From the NCBI GenBank assembly GCA_947179485.1, contig OX359246.1, positions 29,264,001 through 29,328,000 on the forward strand: DNA of 64,000 bases, read 5' to 3'. This stretch comes from Allacma fusca. Taxonomy: Eukaryota; Arthropoda; Collembola; Symphypleona; Sminthuridae. A program made the translations under genes and the position numbers. This document shows, in pieces, positions 1 to 12,440 of the stretch. The notes under the pieces were generated by a model. The model was not told where the DNA came from and did no database searches. It worked only from the letters and a program-made list of their open reading frames with translations. Each line of letters opens with the position of its first letter. The stretch's first letter is position 1.

Positions 1-1723
1 ATGAGCGAACTGTATTCATCAGAGTATGGGTTACTTGCTTTTATCACTCCATTTCAAAACGATCATCCAAACATTCTCCTGCTGTAATGAAGCGCAGTTC
101 GTTCTGAGAAGTGGACATATCAGGAGAAAAACATGAACGTGACTTCAAACAAAATACTTTCTTTCAGTACTTTCAAATTCACTGGAAGGTTCACACTACA
201 CAAAGCTCCTTTTCTTATACCAAGAAAAATGCCTGGTACATTACATTGTACCAGCTACTTACTGAACTCTGAATATAGTTGGTATTAATTGCAGGAAAAC
301 TAGTGCTGTCAATGAAGGTTTACGTAAGACAAGCCAAGTATATTTTAACCCCACCGACAAAATAATTGGTAAAAAAACTCACTTCGCTCAATACCAAATG
401 TTTTTTATTAAAGCCTGCCAATTCTGACTCCCAGCATGTAAAACTGTGTATAAATATTACAGGAAAGAAAGATAGAACTTAGCTGTTGCACTTCACTTCA
501 TGTTCTTCACTGATTCGCTTAACTTTCCGAAACATACTATTTTTACGTGCATATACATACTCAGCATTATATAAAGCATTGTAATGAACAAATTTCACAT
601 GCATTGGTTCAGTAAACGACTAAACGTTTCTTTTAGTGCTGTAGTGGACATAATGAACTTAATTACAAGTCTGCGACAAGTCTATTTGTGGGTTAACATC
701 TCTTTCGGAAAAATCTCAATTTCCGAGTCATTTCAATCCAATCTGTATTATCTATAATAATTATAGCTATTATAAATAATAAAAATTATAGGAAACAGTA
801 CAGCAAAACTAAACTCTCACCTGCACTGGAATGTTTTTGAGCATGTAGAAATGCTCAGCTCTTACCCACGGATAGGTTGTGTAAATAAACGTTGGGGTCA
901 AACAAATGCATCCCTAATATTGGTACATTCCTTATAAGCTGAGCCCTTATAACGGACTTTCACTGTGTATCTGACGAGGTTTACAGGGTGTCAAGTTTCA
1001 TTTAATGTTCATATACCGTAGGCTAAACTTCCTAACCGGATTTTCTAACCGTGTTAATGGTATTTTAGAGTAAGATCATTTGTTATGATCTATCTTGATA
1101 CTATGCACTGCTTGAAAATTTGCACATTCGTAATGGGAAAATTTAGCAATGCGATTTGTTAATCGTGTATGCGCATAACCAAATACCCTTATTTTTGAAA
1201 ATTCAAAAAATCCTCTCAGTTTGCTAATTGCTTATTTGCTCTAATTAGGGTAAAACTCTCCATTGTATACCACCCGTTTTTCTCATTTCGCCTTCCTAAA
1301 CATAATTAGTCTGAATATTTTCACTCGCTCGTTGCATACAGGGTAAATAAATATATTGAATTAGCAATGGATTATTAAACATGTCAAGTATAAAAAAGTC
1401 TCCAAGACAGAAATGTTTCCATTCTCACAAAATCCTGGAATAACTATCGTTAATGTTAAAATACCCGCACGTATATTATATACATGCATAATTCATACAT
1501 TAGTTCGTAGCCCGTGCTAGCCTGAGTAAAATAATATTTTCTGTAGAGTTGCAAAAAGTTACATTCAATGTGAAGCCTTTTAACAATGTCTGAAGGGGTA
1601 GAAATTATTGTAATAGTTTGCATGGAGTGACAAGCTCCGTTGTGCAGAAATATTTGCATCTCGATCTTAAAATGAATGGATTAGGAAAATGATGCCGTAG
1701 AGTGCAGGAATTTTCCTTGAGCT
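1..1723. other. AT-rich sequence with no gene recognised
   Basis: I see only short, AT-rich chance reading frames on both strands, no domain motif, no long tandem repeat and no paired transposon ends. It borders the 3' end of the retrotransposon relic and may include decayed retrotransposon 3' sequence, but nothing shows this directly. Confidence 0.5.
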
Positions 1724-3144
1724 TTAGTGCAAGTGTTTATACTTACATTTGAGGAGACCGACAGAGCAAGAGTGCTTACAAGAGGTTAAGTCATTTATTT
1801 TACAGTGGGTACTCAGCACGTCTATCTTATGCTGTAGAGACAGCTTGCTTTCTGACAATACAACAGTGTCGTCAGCAAACAAAAGGTTAACCAACGAATT
1901 ATATCCACCAAGCCCAACCGTATTACATCCCTGTTCTATCATATACAGATCAAGGTCACTAATGTACAGGGCAAAAAGGAGAGGGCTTAAGATGTCGCCT
2001 TGTAATACCCCCTTAGTAACCTCAAAGTATTTAGTATAGCCATCTAGTGTACGAACTCTCATTTTGGCTTTGTCGTAAATTGAGCGGAGTATATTCAGCA
2101 CTCTTGCGCTTAAACCTAGCAAGTGTAGCTTTTGCCAAAGCTTATCGTGTGGAATACTGTCAAATGCCCGTTGAAAGTCAACAAGGAGGGCAAAAAGTTC
2201 CCCCCCTTTTGTTCTTAATTTGATTTGAATGACAGCCATAAGTGTAAATATCTGATCAAGGCACCCACGACCTTTACGAAAGCCGGCTTGGCTTTCAGGG
2301 AGCTTATTATTCGACTCCGCCCAACTGGTTATACGTTTACAGAGCATAGAACTGAATAATTTTGTGATTGTATTGATAAGAGCTATGCCTCTGTAGTTAA
2401 TAGGAAGTTCTCTTTCACCTTTTTTAAAAATCATCACTATTTCAATGGCGGACCATACATCTGGGGAATTTCCAGACAACAACGCTTTGTTAAATATTTC
2501 CAGTAAAGCAGACAACATGTTGTCTGTGAGATTCTTAAGAAGTACATTGGGGATGTAATCGGGGCCAGGAGATTTACCTATGGATAAGCTACTGAGGCTG
2601 TCCTTAAGTTCATTAATGGAAAACAGTGCATCCAGCTCTGACATAATATTAGTAAATATTTGTTGTGAGCTGTTGGGAGTTCTATGTGGTAATGCTGATT
2701 GATAGAAGTTTTCCCAGTCAGGTAGCTTTACAGCATTGCCGCAATTGCTATTAGTCCTGAAGGAACGTATGGTGCGCCAAAATTGGGATGGATGTTAACA
2801 GTTGGAGAGAATTTCCTGAATCATATCAAACCGTTTGGATTTTTTCGCCCGTATCAAACGTCTATATTCATACCTGTTTCGGTTGTAAATTAAGCGACTA
2901 CTTTCACTTTTGAATCTACGAAAGTATTTATAGCTACTCCTAACTCTAGCTTGTGCAATTTTGCACTCTTGGTCGAACCACAGTTTATTACTAATTGTGG
3001 AGGGTATTAAGGGAATATCCTTTACAATATCTGATTCCAGTGCTTCCGAGAATATTACGCTATAGAAGTCATTGTAAGTTTGTATGTTACAGATTTTGGT
3101 TTCACTTAATTTTCTAATGAGGTTATTGAATTTTTCTCCATGAC
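1724..3144 (-). mobile_element. Non-LTR retrotransposon relic: linker and reverse transcriptase domain
   Basis: One minus-strand frame is open across almost the whole interval, broken by a single TAA at 2795-2797. Upstream of that stop (about 3144-2798) lies the basic linker typical of the stretch between endonuclease and RT in LINE ORF2, with LWFDQEC near its start. Downstream (2794-1724) is the RT: SPGPD, NYRGIAL, AGFRKGRGCLDQIF, the motif A block LLVDFQRAFDSI, GVLQGDILSPLLF, and the catalytic block LLFADDTVVLSES. The AADD/FADD catalytic aspartates are present. RT homology fades just before 1790, so thumb, connection and 3' tail are missing; the endonuclease is also absent because the hAT element starts at 3145. 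The clade (jockey, CR1/L2 or other) cannot be fixed by eye. One stop plus truncation at both ends makes it dead. Confidence 0.88.
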
Positions 3145-6100
3145 TAGTGTTTCTGTTCGGTATCGGGAATTCCCGAGGTTCCGGTTCGGTTTCGGTTCCG
3201 GTCCGGTTTCGGGTCAACGGTTTAAAGAACCGTTCGATTTCGGTCCGGTTTCGGGTCGACGGTTTAAAGAACCGTCAAATTTCGGTCCGGTTTCGGGTAC
3301 AAAAATTAAAACCGAAACCCCTGCCGGGTTGGATGAAAACCCGAAACTTGCAGTCAAGTATTTGACAATTATCATTTGAAAATGCATCACAATTTTGACT
3401 TCTATAAACCTGAATCGTAAACATTACCCGCCACCTTGCGCTTAAAAGTCGTACTCTATTACGATTCGAATTTTATGGACAATGCACGTGTAGCACCTGA
3501 ATGTATGCTACCGGTTTCAGTCACTGCCCGTTTCTCATTTAAGACTTTCAAAATATTTTCTCCAATAAAATGGAGATAAATTGCGAAAATAGTACACACG
3601 AGAGTGAAGATGTTAGTGACACGTTTACAGCGGGTAGCAGCAGTTCCAGCAAAAATAACACAAAGTCCTTCCGATCAAGCATCCATCAACATTATAAACT
3701 ACTGGATTGTAAATCGAAATTCAAGTGCAATTATTGTGGGTAAGAACAAAGATTAACTATAATTATTCGTGACAAAAATAGTACTATTTCCCATTTGTCA
3801 AGGCATAATTTAGTCGACATCTTTCCGATGCACTTATTGATAGCTTTTAGTAAATCAATTCAAAACTGTGTTGATAGAAAAGTGTTGAAACGAGATTCGA
3901 CTGGGTCTACATCGTCTTTACGAAAGCATGTTGCTAGAAGTCATAAATCTGTTACCCTTAAAGGTGACCAAGAGGCTAAAACATCCCAGCTCAGCATTGA
4001 TAATTTTTTAGTCATGGATTCAAGGGTAAGTACAAGTAGATACTAAAGTATAGTTAAGACTGGCCATCGTAATTATTTTTAATGAGTATTAACGTGCATT
4101 ACTAATCATCCAACAAATTTTTGTGTAGGATAAATTTGATCAACACCGATTTGAAAAATTACTGGTTGAGTTTGTAATCGATTCAAATCAACCGTTTAGT
4201 ATCGTTAATTCGAGTGCGTTTTGCAAGTTTTCCGAATATTGGAGAGCTGAAGCAAGACTACCCAAGAATGACAAAATGAAATCACTGTGTATGAAACGCT
4301 TTGAGCAGGAAAGGACGCTAGTGGAAGAAAAGCTACGGGTAAGTATTCGTCTATCATAAATAATTGGTAACGTTATTTTAATTTTAAATAATGAGATTAG
4401 TGATTACCACTATTTTTGTTTTTAAAATAATAGAATTCGCCAGGTAAAATAGCGATTATAACGGACTGCTGGACTAGCAAAAATTTTGTTTCATTCCACG
4501 GCATAATTGCTTGCTTCATTTCGAGGGATTGGAAGTACGAAGAAATAATGCTAGATTTTGACATGATTGTTGGCAACCACACTGGAAAAAATCTAGCTTC
4601 TTCACTATGCAAAGTTCTTGAGAATTACAGCATAATCGATAAAGTCATTTCCATAACGTGTGATAATGCGTCAAATTGCGATGCGTTCGTGAAAGAATTC
4701 GAAACTCTATGCAAAGAAAAGGTATGTATCTCATGTAATTATGATTATAAAAGCGTAAATGTTGAGATAACGTTGGTTTCATTGCATTTTTAAAACAACT
4801 TGGGTCTACAGTTTTCGGCATTGCAACAACGTGTGCGTTGTCTTGCACATATTGTTAATCTGTCTTGCCAGGCGAGTCTAAATATTTTAAAAACGATGTG
4901 CAAAAAGGACGTTGTACTAATTAACTCCGATGAGAGCGAGGATGAGGTAGACGATGACGAAATTAATATCTTGGAATCCGACAAATGCAGCACATCTGAA
5001 TCAGAAAGTATTAGCGAAGGGGAACATGAAGATATGGAAACCGGGGAAACGTCCATGTCAATTTATTACCGGGTACGCTTTATTTAAACACACATGCTTA
5101 CGGATAGCACATATATTGCGTGCATTTTCTGCCACTGATGAAATACAAATATTTATGTAGCTTCGGCTGGGAAAATCGAAGATAAAGAAATCGCTACTTC
5201 TCCGGGGTAAGTTTCGAGAAGCTTGTCATTCCCTCAAGCTAAAACCCAAAATCCTCTTTCTGGATGTAAAAACACGATGGAACTCCACATATCTCATGCT
5301 GAAGCGTGCATTTGAGTATCGAAAAGTACGATATTAAAACTAAAATCAATTTATTTCGTAAAACTGATAAAAAATTGAATTACATTTTTTTAAACAGGCA
5401 TTTGATTTACTTCTTCGTGATTGCAAATTTCTCCGAAAGCTGTTACTAAGCAAAGCAGAGTGGTGTTTAATAGCAGACATGGTTACCTTTTTGCAGGTTA
5501 GTAGTTTCCAACATGATGTCAAAGATGTTTAACCCTCATTAACACATCGATATTTTTAAATTTCAGCCGTTTTACAATGTTACGTTGCAACTTTCAAAAT
5601 CAAAATCTCCATCAATGGCTCTGACTGCTGCCGTTTATATTGCACTTTACGAGCATCTTGAATCGTTTAAGGTAATCCAATGTTTTTTAGTACGATTAAC
5701 AATTTGGCCTAAACGTTTGACATTATTTCCAGAAAGGAAAGGTTGGTGCTGACATGCTAAATGCTGCAGAAGCTGCTTGTGATAAGCTAAATAAATACTA
5801 TCCCGACTCCGATGGATTAGTGTACATCATGGGACTTCGTAAGACGCTATTTTATTAGCACTTTTTACATATCTTCATTCTTCCGAATGATTCTAATTTA
5901 AAGAATTTGTCTAAAATTTCAGTGTGCGATCCCAGGTGCAAACTCCAGTGGTACAGAATAGTGTTAATATCCAAGCAAGTTATAAGCCAAAATAAGCAGT
6001 AAGTTAAACAGAAAAAGCTACTCACAGTAGAGAATAAAATTTACGGTTGTGAGGTCATTTTTATTTGTTTTTAGGGCTGCGCTGTCGTATTGGAACGAGT

Positions 6101-6894
6101 ACTACAATGTTTCTGAAGACGAAACTGTAGTGGATGAAACCACTTCATCCTCGAATAATTTGATTGCAGCTCAAATGTCAAACCGTAAGGGCACAAGAAT
6201 TCAAAGCTTTTTTAACTGCACATGTTGTGGATGCTCTAAAATATGATAATGCGTTGCAGTGGTGGAAGGTACTTTAGCTTTTATGTTCATGTAAATAGGC
6301 TCACTGTAAACATACAGCTTGTGACATCTAAAAATAGTAGTAACGTGTTTTGGTTTACATCTAGGAACATGAATCGGAATATCCGAATGTAGCTAAGATG
6401 GCTCGTGACTTCTTGTGCATTCCGGGTACCGGGATTCCCGTTGAGCGTGCATTTTCGTTCGGCTCCGACCTTCTTACGCCTAAGTGCATGGCAACACAAG
6501 GTGAAACAATTAGAAAAAGACTACTGTTGAAAGCCTGGTTAAGGACAGCGTCGAGAGAGTTCGAACAGCAAAAAATGAATTCAATTGCTGAGAAAATGTC
6601 AGGTGTTGTGTAATATATGCTGAATAAAAATAATGAATAAATGCGATTTCTTATCTTTATTTTTATTTTTTTAGTTACGTTTAACTTAATCTTTTATGAA
6701 CTGTTGTCGAAACCAGTTCGGGAATAGTTTTTAGTTTCGGGATCTGTTCGGGAACCGTTTTTAATTTCGGGATCGGTTCGGGAACCGTTTTTCGAACATA
6801 TCGGTTCCGGTTTTGGGAACAGAAATGGGATTTTTTTCGGTTCGGGAAAACGAGCCGGGTCGAGTCCACGTTTTGGTACCGTTCAGAAACACTA
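3145..6894 (+). mobile_element. hAT DNA transposon, near full length, with terminal inverted repeats
   Basis: The ends are inverted copies: left begins TAGTGTTTCTG followed by CGGTATC after two bases; the reverse complement of the right end begins TAGTGTTTCTG followed by CGGTACC, 17 of 20 positions matching. TAGNG is a common hAT terminus. Just inside both ends lie clusters of GGTTCGG/TTTCGGG-like subterminal repeats (about 3160-3330 and 6700-6880), the usual hAT transposase-binding landscape. The interior encodes a spliced hAT transposase in the plus direction. The 8-bp flanks (tccatgac left, tataaaac right) do not match, so no target duplication is visible. Left of the element is LINE sequence; right of it is unrelated sequence, which suggests a deletion or rearrangement at the right edge. 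Confidence 0.9.
3570..6613 (+). CDS. hAT-family transposase, 12 exons, one probable frameshift
   Basis: DDE-type transposase that would excise and reinsert the surrounding element. Exons I can join with GT-AG introns: 3570-3739, 3851-4025, 4129-4338, 4434-4721, 4812-5072, 5161-5325, 5398-5496, 5567-5671, 5733-5838, 5923-5998, 6075-6268, 6365-6613; phases agree up to exon 10. A BED-type zinc finger is split over exons 1-2 (C-x2-C then HVARSH). ITDCWTSKN and ITCDNASNCDAF in exon 4 carry the first catalytic aspartates; RVRCLAHIVNL, DVKTRWNSTYLML, and the C-terminal hAT dimerisation block (ALQWWKEH, ARDFLCIPGTG, VERAFS) follow in the expected order. Exon 11 has one base too many for the frame; the likely site is the T6 run at 6208-6213. 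An acidic insert in exon 5 (DESEDEVDDDE) is unusual. Family is clear; activity is doubtful. Confidence 0.88.
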
Positions 6895-7182
6895 TATAAA
6901 ACTATGTACGTAAAAACTTGAATTTCATTGAAATAGCGAAAATCAAAATTTCATCGACTTTCAAAAACTCAAAATCCTTATGGGATTTAACATTAACTTT
7001 TTTTGAAAAGACAGGTCCCCACCTGTGGTATCGTTTTAAATTTTGAAACTTTGGTGACGTGTCCTAGGAGAACGGGGCAAAATGCACTCGAGTTACATGA
7101 GTTTTGAAACATACTAGGTGAGTACTAAAACATGTGCTATGCTTTGTTTGAATCGGCTTGTACCATCCCAAAATGTTACCTT
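6895..7182. other. No gene seen
   Basis: AT-rich spacer between the hAT element and the 39-bp satellite. It does not continue the minus-strand LINE reading frame that the hAT element interrupts on its left side. Nothing recognised. Confidence 0.5.
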
Positions 7183-7943
7183 GTGAGTGGATCAAAAATA
7201 GATACATGACCTCAAATTGACCTGAGTGGGTCACAAATAGATACATGACCTCAAATTGACGTCAGTGGGTCACAAATAGATACATGACCTCAAATTGACG
7301 TCAGTGGGTCACAAATAGATACATGACCTCAAATTGACGTCAGTGGGTCACAAATAGATACATGACCTCAAATTGACCTCAGTGGGTCACAAATAGATAC
7401 ATGACCTCAAATTGACCTCAGTGGGTCACAAATAGATACATGACCTCAAATTGACCTCAGTGGGTCACAAGTAGATACATCACCTCAAATTGACCTCAGT
7501 GGGTCACAAGTAGATACATGACCTCAAATTGACCTCAGTGGGTCACAAGTAGATACATGACCTCAAATTGACCTCAGTGGGTCACAAGTAGATACATGAC
7601 CTCAAATTGACCTCAGTGGGTCACAAGTAGATACATGACCTCAAATTGACCTCAGTGGGTCACAAGTAGATACATGACCTCAAATTGACCTCAGTGGGTC
7701 ACAAGTAGATACATGACCTCAAATTGACCTCAGTGGGTCACAAGTAGATACATGACCTCAAATTGACCTCAGTGGGTCACAAGTAGATACATGACCTCAA
7801 ATTGACCTCAGTGGGTCACAAGTAGATACATGACCTCAAATTGACCTCAGTGGGTCACAAGTAGATACATGACCTCAAATTGACCTCAGTGGGTCACAAG
7901 TAGATACATGACCTCAAATTGACCTCAGTGGGTCACAAATAGG
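7183..7943 (+). repeat. 39-bp tandem satellite, about 19 copies
   Basis: A 39-bp unit repeats about 19.5 times with very few changes. The core parts are ATAGATACATGACCTCAAAT, then TGACCTCAGTGGGTCACA. Variants are ordered: the first full units have CAAATAG with TGACGTCA (three units), then CAAATAG with TGACCTCA, then a long homogeneous block with CAAGTAG, and the last partial unit returns to CAAATAG. This edge-divergent, centre-homogeneous pattern is what unequal crossover produces. On the minus strand each unit carries AGGTCA-ATTTG-AGGTCA, a direct repeat of the nuclear-receptor half-site with 5-bp spacing. Confidence 0.95.
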
Positions 7944-7982
7944 TGGGCTACAAGAAGTTTCATTACGTCATTTTTTGAGTAA

Positions 7983-8327
7983 TTAATTTTTACCTGCTAT
8001 GACCATAACCTGTACTGATATTAGATGTTTGGGTACATCGAATATTGTAAACGAGAGCAATTTCTGTTGGATGCCTGTACTTATTTGGACAAATGTCACC
8101 CCCACTTCGGAAACTCGATTTTGTTTTGTTGTTTTTAATAAAATGCAGGATGACTTGGATACTAAACTATTAACTTTGGTTTGATCCCAAAATGTTGAAA
8201 CTAGCCTGACTGTGAGTTGACAGGAAGACAGAAATAAAAGAGGCATAATCAATCCAAAAACAACAATACAGGTTATTAATTCAATCAAGGCATCGGGTGA
8301 ACCCAAAACGATGCGTATCGGTAGCAC
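7983..8327 (-). CDS. Unrecognised open frame with one hydrophobic segment, possible exon
   Basis: 114 codons on the minus strand with a strongly hydrophobic stretch near the N-terminus (ALIELITCIVVFGLIMPLLF) that could span a membrane, followed by a polar region. A possible splice donor (CAG then GTTATG) lies near its 3' end. No family motif was recognised, and no neighbouring exon was found that fixes phase. It sits just downstream of the satellite and may be an exon of a decayed membrane-protein gene or a chance frame. Confidence 0.2.
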   Translation of the reverse strand: MLPIRIVLGSPDALIELITCIVVFGLIMPLLFLSSCQLTVRLVSTFWDQTKVNSLVSKSSCILLKTTKQNRVSEVGVTFVQISTGIQQKLLSFTIFDVPKHLISVQVMVIAGKN

Positions 8328-8640
8328 TATAGGTAAGACCCACCACTGTCGTTTGTTGAAATACCATGTCTTTATATGTGGTTATTACAGGTCTTGTGGA
8401 TGCATGTAATTACATTATGCCTTACACCCCTAGAAACTATCAGCAAAAGGTTTAATGATTGTATTAAATACGAGTTGTAAAGCAGATCCGCCCAAAATTA
8501 GTTAAACCCGTTTTTTTGGCTTTAACGTCTTTTGTGCGCGGACCAAATTTATACCAATTAACTTCTATTACTAATATACAACACTCAATTTCACAAATTT
8601 CTAACATTTTCTACATCCGTAGAACAAAACAATATTGATC

Positions 8641-8672
8641 GTTTTTTGAACAATACGGATTGTTCAAAAAAC
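8641..8672. repeat. Perfect 14-bp inverted repeat with 4-bp loop
   Basis: GTTTTTTGAACAAT is followed by ACGG and then its exact reverse complement. Neighbouring sequence (8610-8740) is rich in GAACAAAAC-like and TTGTTC motifs on both strands, so it may be the centre of a decayed MITE. I could not find outer ends. Confidence 0.7.
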
Positions 8673-8894
8673 AAAACAAAACAAAACTAGAATTGTTCTA
8701 CTTTTGTTCATTTCGGGAGAGAACAAAACGAACAAATTACAGCACTACCCCCACGTGACCATTTAATATTATTATACGAAATTCATTGAGGACTCTTTCC
8801 GGCCCGACATCAAATCATCCACGTAAAATATTTAATGCAATTTAAACACGAACATACAAAAATATATACAGAGCAGAAAACGGGGGAACATTCC

Positions 8895-9115
8895 AACCAA
8901 ATTTATCTCACGCTGTGTAATTGTTCTAACAGAGTTTTTGACTAACGATACTGTGGACCCTGATCTCCACTTTAAGATTTTGTCATTTCATGGTTCTCAC
9001 ATTACAGCGTTTTACATCTTTCATGTTCGAAGCCCTGAAACATTTCCAGAAAGGTTAGGGATACTTCCTAAATTTGCAGTCATTTATCATACGTTTTATC
9101 CAAGATTATTTAGAC
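8895..9115 (+). pseudogene. Ionotropic-receptor relic (short N-terminal-domain fragment)
   Basis: Translating the plus strand gives a stretch (CVIVLTEFLTNDTV, then KILSFHGSHITAFYIFH) that aligns with the ectodomain of the full IR copy downstream, which reads CTIIISEFALNQTM and ILRFQGSHQTAFYIFNF at the same spacing. Nucleotide similarity extends a little upstream (TTATCTCACGCTGTG compared with TTAGCTCACGCTGTA). No other IR exon was found around it, so it is a fragment left by an earlier tandem duplication or by unequal crossover. It lies about 700 bp before the full copy and in the same orientation. Confidence 0.7.
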
Positions 9116-11639
9116 CCTGAGTCTCAGAGTTTACCTTGTTCCAACATCATTGCACCCCAGTGTATTACATTCAATTATTACAGTCTTATAATTATTGCAT
9201 ACATATTTACTTTCCCATACCTACCATTACTACTCATTATAGTCATTTCTCATGTAATTTCATTGAAACGAAAGACTAAATCCATCACAATTTCAGCTAA
9301 GATTAGCTTGTACCCTCGTGTTTCATTGTAGAGGCTCAAGGTGATCCTTTAATTTCAAATTCAAAGGACAAGAACATAATGACAAAGCAAAAGGAATGCA
9401 ATCTTCATTAACTATTGTATTAATCAAACCAAGGTTTTATTTAAAATCCTTTATGCGCTACACCGCCACAATCAGTATATAAAATAACTAATTTCAAAGA
9501 ATAGTAGAAGAAAAAAATTGTACACGGAAATTTCTCAAATGATGCAATTTTTGTGTAAATTGCTGTTCTGTAAAATTTGAAAACATATTGTTAATGAATT
9601 GTAAATGCTACTGCTCCAAGTAAACAGCAGTCCATGAAAAGGCCGTGGCTTGTAAATATCACTGGATTTCCCCTACAACCAGATAATCTAGAATGCGTTT
9701 CTTGAATCGCTTTTTATAATGTACAACTCCTGTTGTTCTTGAAAATTTAAAAACATAATCTCTAGGAGCCCTAGTAAAAACGCCTAGTGAGAACTTTCAT
9801 TCCATGAACCAGGCTTTTGTTTATAAAAGTCATTGGATTATCATTACTGTCCGAAAGTCTAGAATGACCTCATTGAAAGTGTATTTAGTTATACTTATCT
9901 TCGTATTTCCGACCGCAACGACCTCCTTTGCCAGCATCCTCAACAGCTTTAAAGCCTTAACTTTGAGACATTGTCCGTACTTTGACATAGTGCTTTATGA
10001 GGGGAAACAAAACTATCGTCGAACCAAAATAACTCATGATATTAGGGATTTAATAAGTTCTTCAACGTTGCTTATAATGGTTAGAAATAGTATCAAACGC
10101 AGAAAATCGAGGCCCCATTTTGTATTCAAACTTAGCTCACGCTGTACAATAATTATTTCAGAATTTGCACTTAATCAAACCATGGAATATAAAATGACTT
10201 CCCAAATCCTTCGATTTCAAGGTTCACATCAAACAGCATTTTATATCTTTAACTTCTACGGCGTTAAAAGTCTCCATGACGAATCTATCGCTAGTTTTAT
10301 TTCCTACATAAAAAGATTTCTATATGTACTGATTCTTATAACTGATTACACTGAAAGTTTCCGGATGTTTTTAGCCTCAGGTCAAATAAATAAATACGCT
10401 GTTGAAGTCGACACGGCTCAAAAAATACGGAAGTTTTGGTTTGAAAAAACCTTGGATTTCGAAGGAGAATCTATGATCTGTATCGTTTGTCCTAGATGTA
10501 CAGCTGATGAGGAGGATCATCAACGAAGAAAAGATATACCGAGCAGTTCCAAGAAACCTCTTTTTGAAATCAGTGATAATCTCAACGCAACCCTGGTTTT
10601 AGCACCGGGCTTCGGGGCCGAGAAAGAAAATTTGGGTGACGGTAAATGGGATGATTATATGAAACCCATGGTAGATGGCTCTGCAGCAATTTCAACTTTA
10701 GTTAGATTCACGCCAAGGCATCTCAAATACGTTTATATCAGTAAAATTTTTAGTCATGGTCCCAAAATGAGATTTGTTACAGCTTTGCCGAAGAAGGCCG
10801 CCTTTAATTCCCTTTCAAAATTTATACAACTTTTCAACAAATCCGTTTGGGCCGGATTTGTTATTAGCTTCTTCGCCATGTGCAGTATTGTTCAACTGAT
10901 TTTTCATTATAGCTATGGTCAATTCAAGGACGTTCCTTCAGAATCGACTGTGTATTATCGTACGTCTATCGCTCTGCTTAATCCAGTTATTGACCAAAGC
11001 GCTTTTGCGTCTGTTAAATTTGCCAGAACCATCCGCTCTGACTCAGCCCGTTTGGTGATATCTATTTGGTTTTTAGCCCTCATTGCTATTGTTTGTGAAT
11101 ATAAATGCAAAGTTATTTCGATAATTGTCAAACCACTGTACATCCAGCCACCATCTACATTTGAGGAACTTGCAAATTCCCACTATGAGATCGGTGCCGT
11201 TATATATACCATTGCAGTTGCACCTTGGCTAAGTAGATTGAACGATAGTGTAAGCAAAGCCATTGAAACCAGAACGACGGAGTACATTTTCCACACGCCT
11301 GGCGTAAGAACTATTTTAACACTTAAGTACCTTATTATTTAAAAACGTCTATCAAATATCTTGGTTCTATGCTTGGCGATTTCGGAATTAGTTTTAGTTT
11401 TTCATATAAATTATATAGTAGCACGCTGGCAAATTTGAATGCGGCAACTATAAGTTGGAACGAAACGTAATTAAACTAAACATTGTGACTATATTTTTCA
11501 ACAGTGCTATAAAGGAGTAGTAAAACGGGATATGGCATGCTTTGTCACCGATCAACTTGTTAACCTCATTGGATTGAAGTTCATGACGGACATTTATGGG
11601 TGTTGCTAAAATCCATGGAAAAATTCCATGGCCATGGAG

Positions 11640-12440
11640 ACCATGGAATGGTGAAAAGATGCCAAATTTACAACTATGGATTCCATGTCCATGGAATACC
11701 CATGGAATGGGTGCCCATGGTATACCCATGGAATAAGTGCCCATGGATTACCCATGGAATGGGTGCCCATGGAAGACCCATGGAATGGCTGCCCATGGAA
11801 GACCCATGAAATATCTGCCCATGGAAGACCCATGAAATGGCTGCCCATGGAATAGCCATGACATGGCTGCCCATGGAAGACCCATGGAATGGCTGCCCAT
11901 GGAAGACCCATGAAATGGCTGCCCATGGAATACCCATGGAACGGCTGCCCATGGAATACCCATGGAATGGCTGCCCATGGAATACCCATGGAACGGATGC
12001 CCATGGTATACCCATGGAATGGCTGCCCATTAAATACCCATGGAATGGCTGCCCATGGAAGACCCATGAAATGGCTGCCCATGGAATACCCATGATGTGG
12101 CTGCCCATGGAATACCCATGAAATGGCTGCCCATGGAATACCCATGGAATGGCTGCCCATGGAATACCCATGGAATGGCTGCCCATGGAATATCCATGGA
12201 ATGGCAGCTCATGGACTGCCCAAGCAATGGCTGATTAAGGAATACATATGGAATGGCTGCCCAGGGAATACTTATGGAGCGTCCAAGCAATGGCTGACCA
12301 AAGAATACCCATGGAATGACTGCCCATTGAATACCTATGGAATATTAATAGAATAGCTTATCATGGAATACCCATGTAATGGCTGCCCGTGGAATACCCA
12401 TGGATTTGATTACTATGGATTGACGAAGCATCGGCTGCCC
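11640..12440. repeat. Left Foldback arm: 26-bp tandem repeats rich in CCATGG
   Basis: The unit is 26 bp, made of CCATGGAATGGCTG followed by CCCATGGAATAC, so a CCATGG palindrome recurs about every 13 bp. Units drift toward the inner end (12200-12600), where they become hard to recognise. Because the unit lacks stop codons in all frames and 26 is not a multiple of 3, long reading frames appear in all six frames; these are not genes. Confidence 0.95.

Noticed and set aside
7183..7943. CRISPR-like array
   Set aside because: Units are contiguous with no variable spacers; this is a satellite in a eukaryotic genome.
11600..12290. Many long overlapping frames with MGSHSMGIPWAAIPWVFHG-like repeats
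   Set aside because: They arise from a 26-bp repeat without stop codons, read in every frame on both strands; they lie in a transposon arm.
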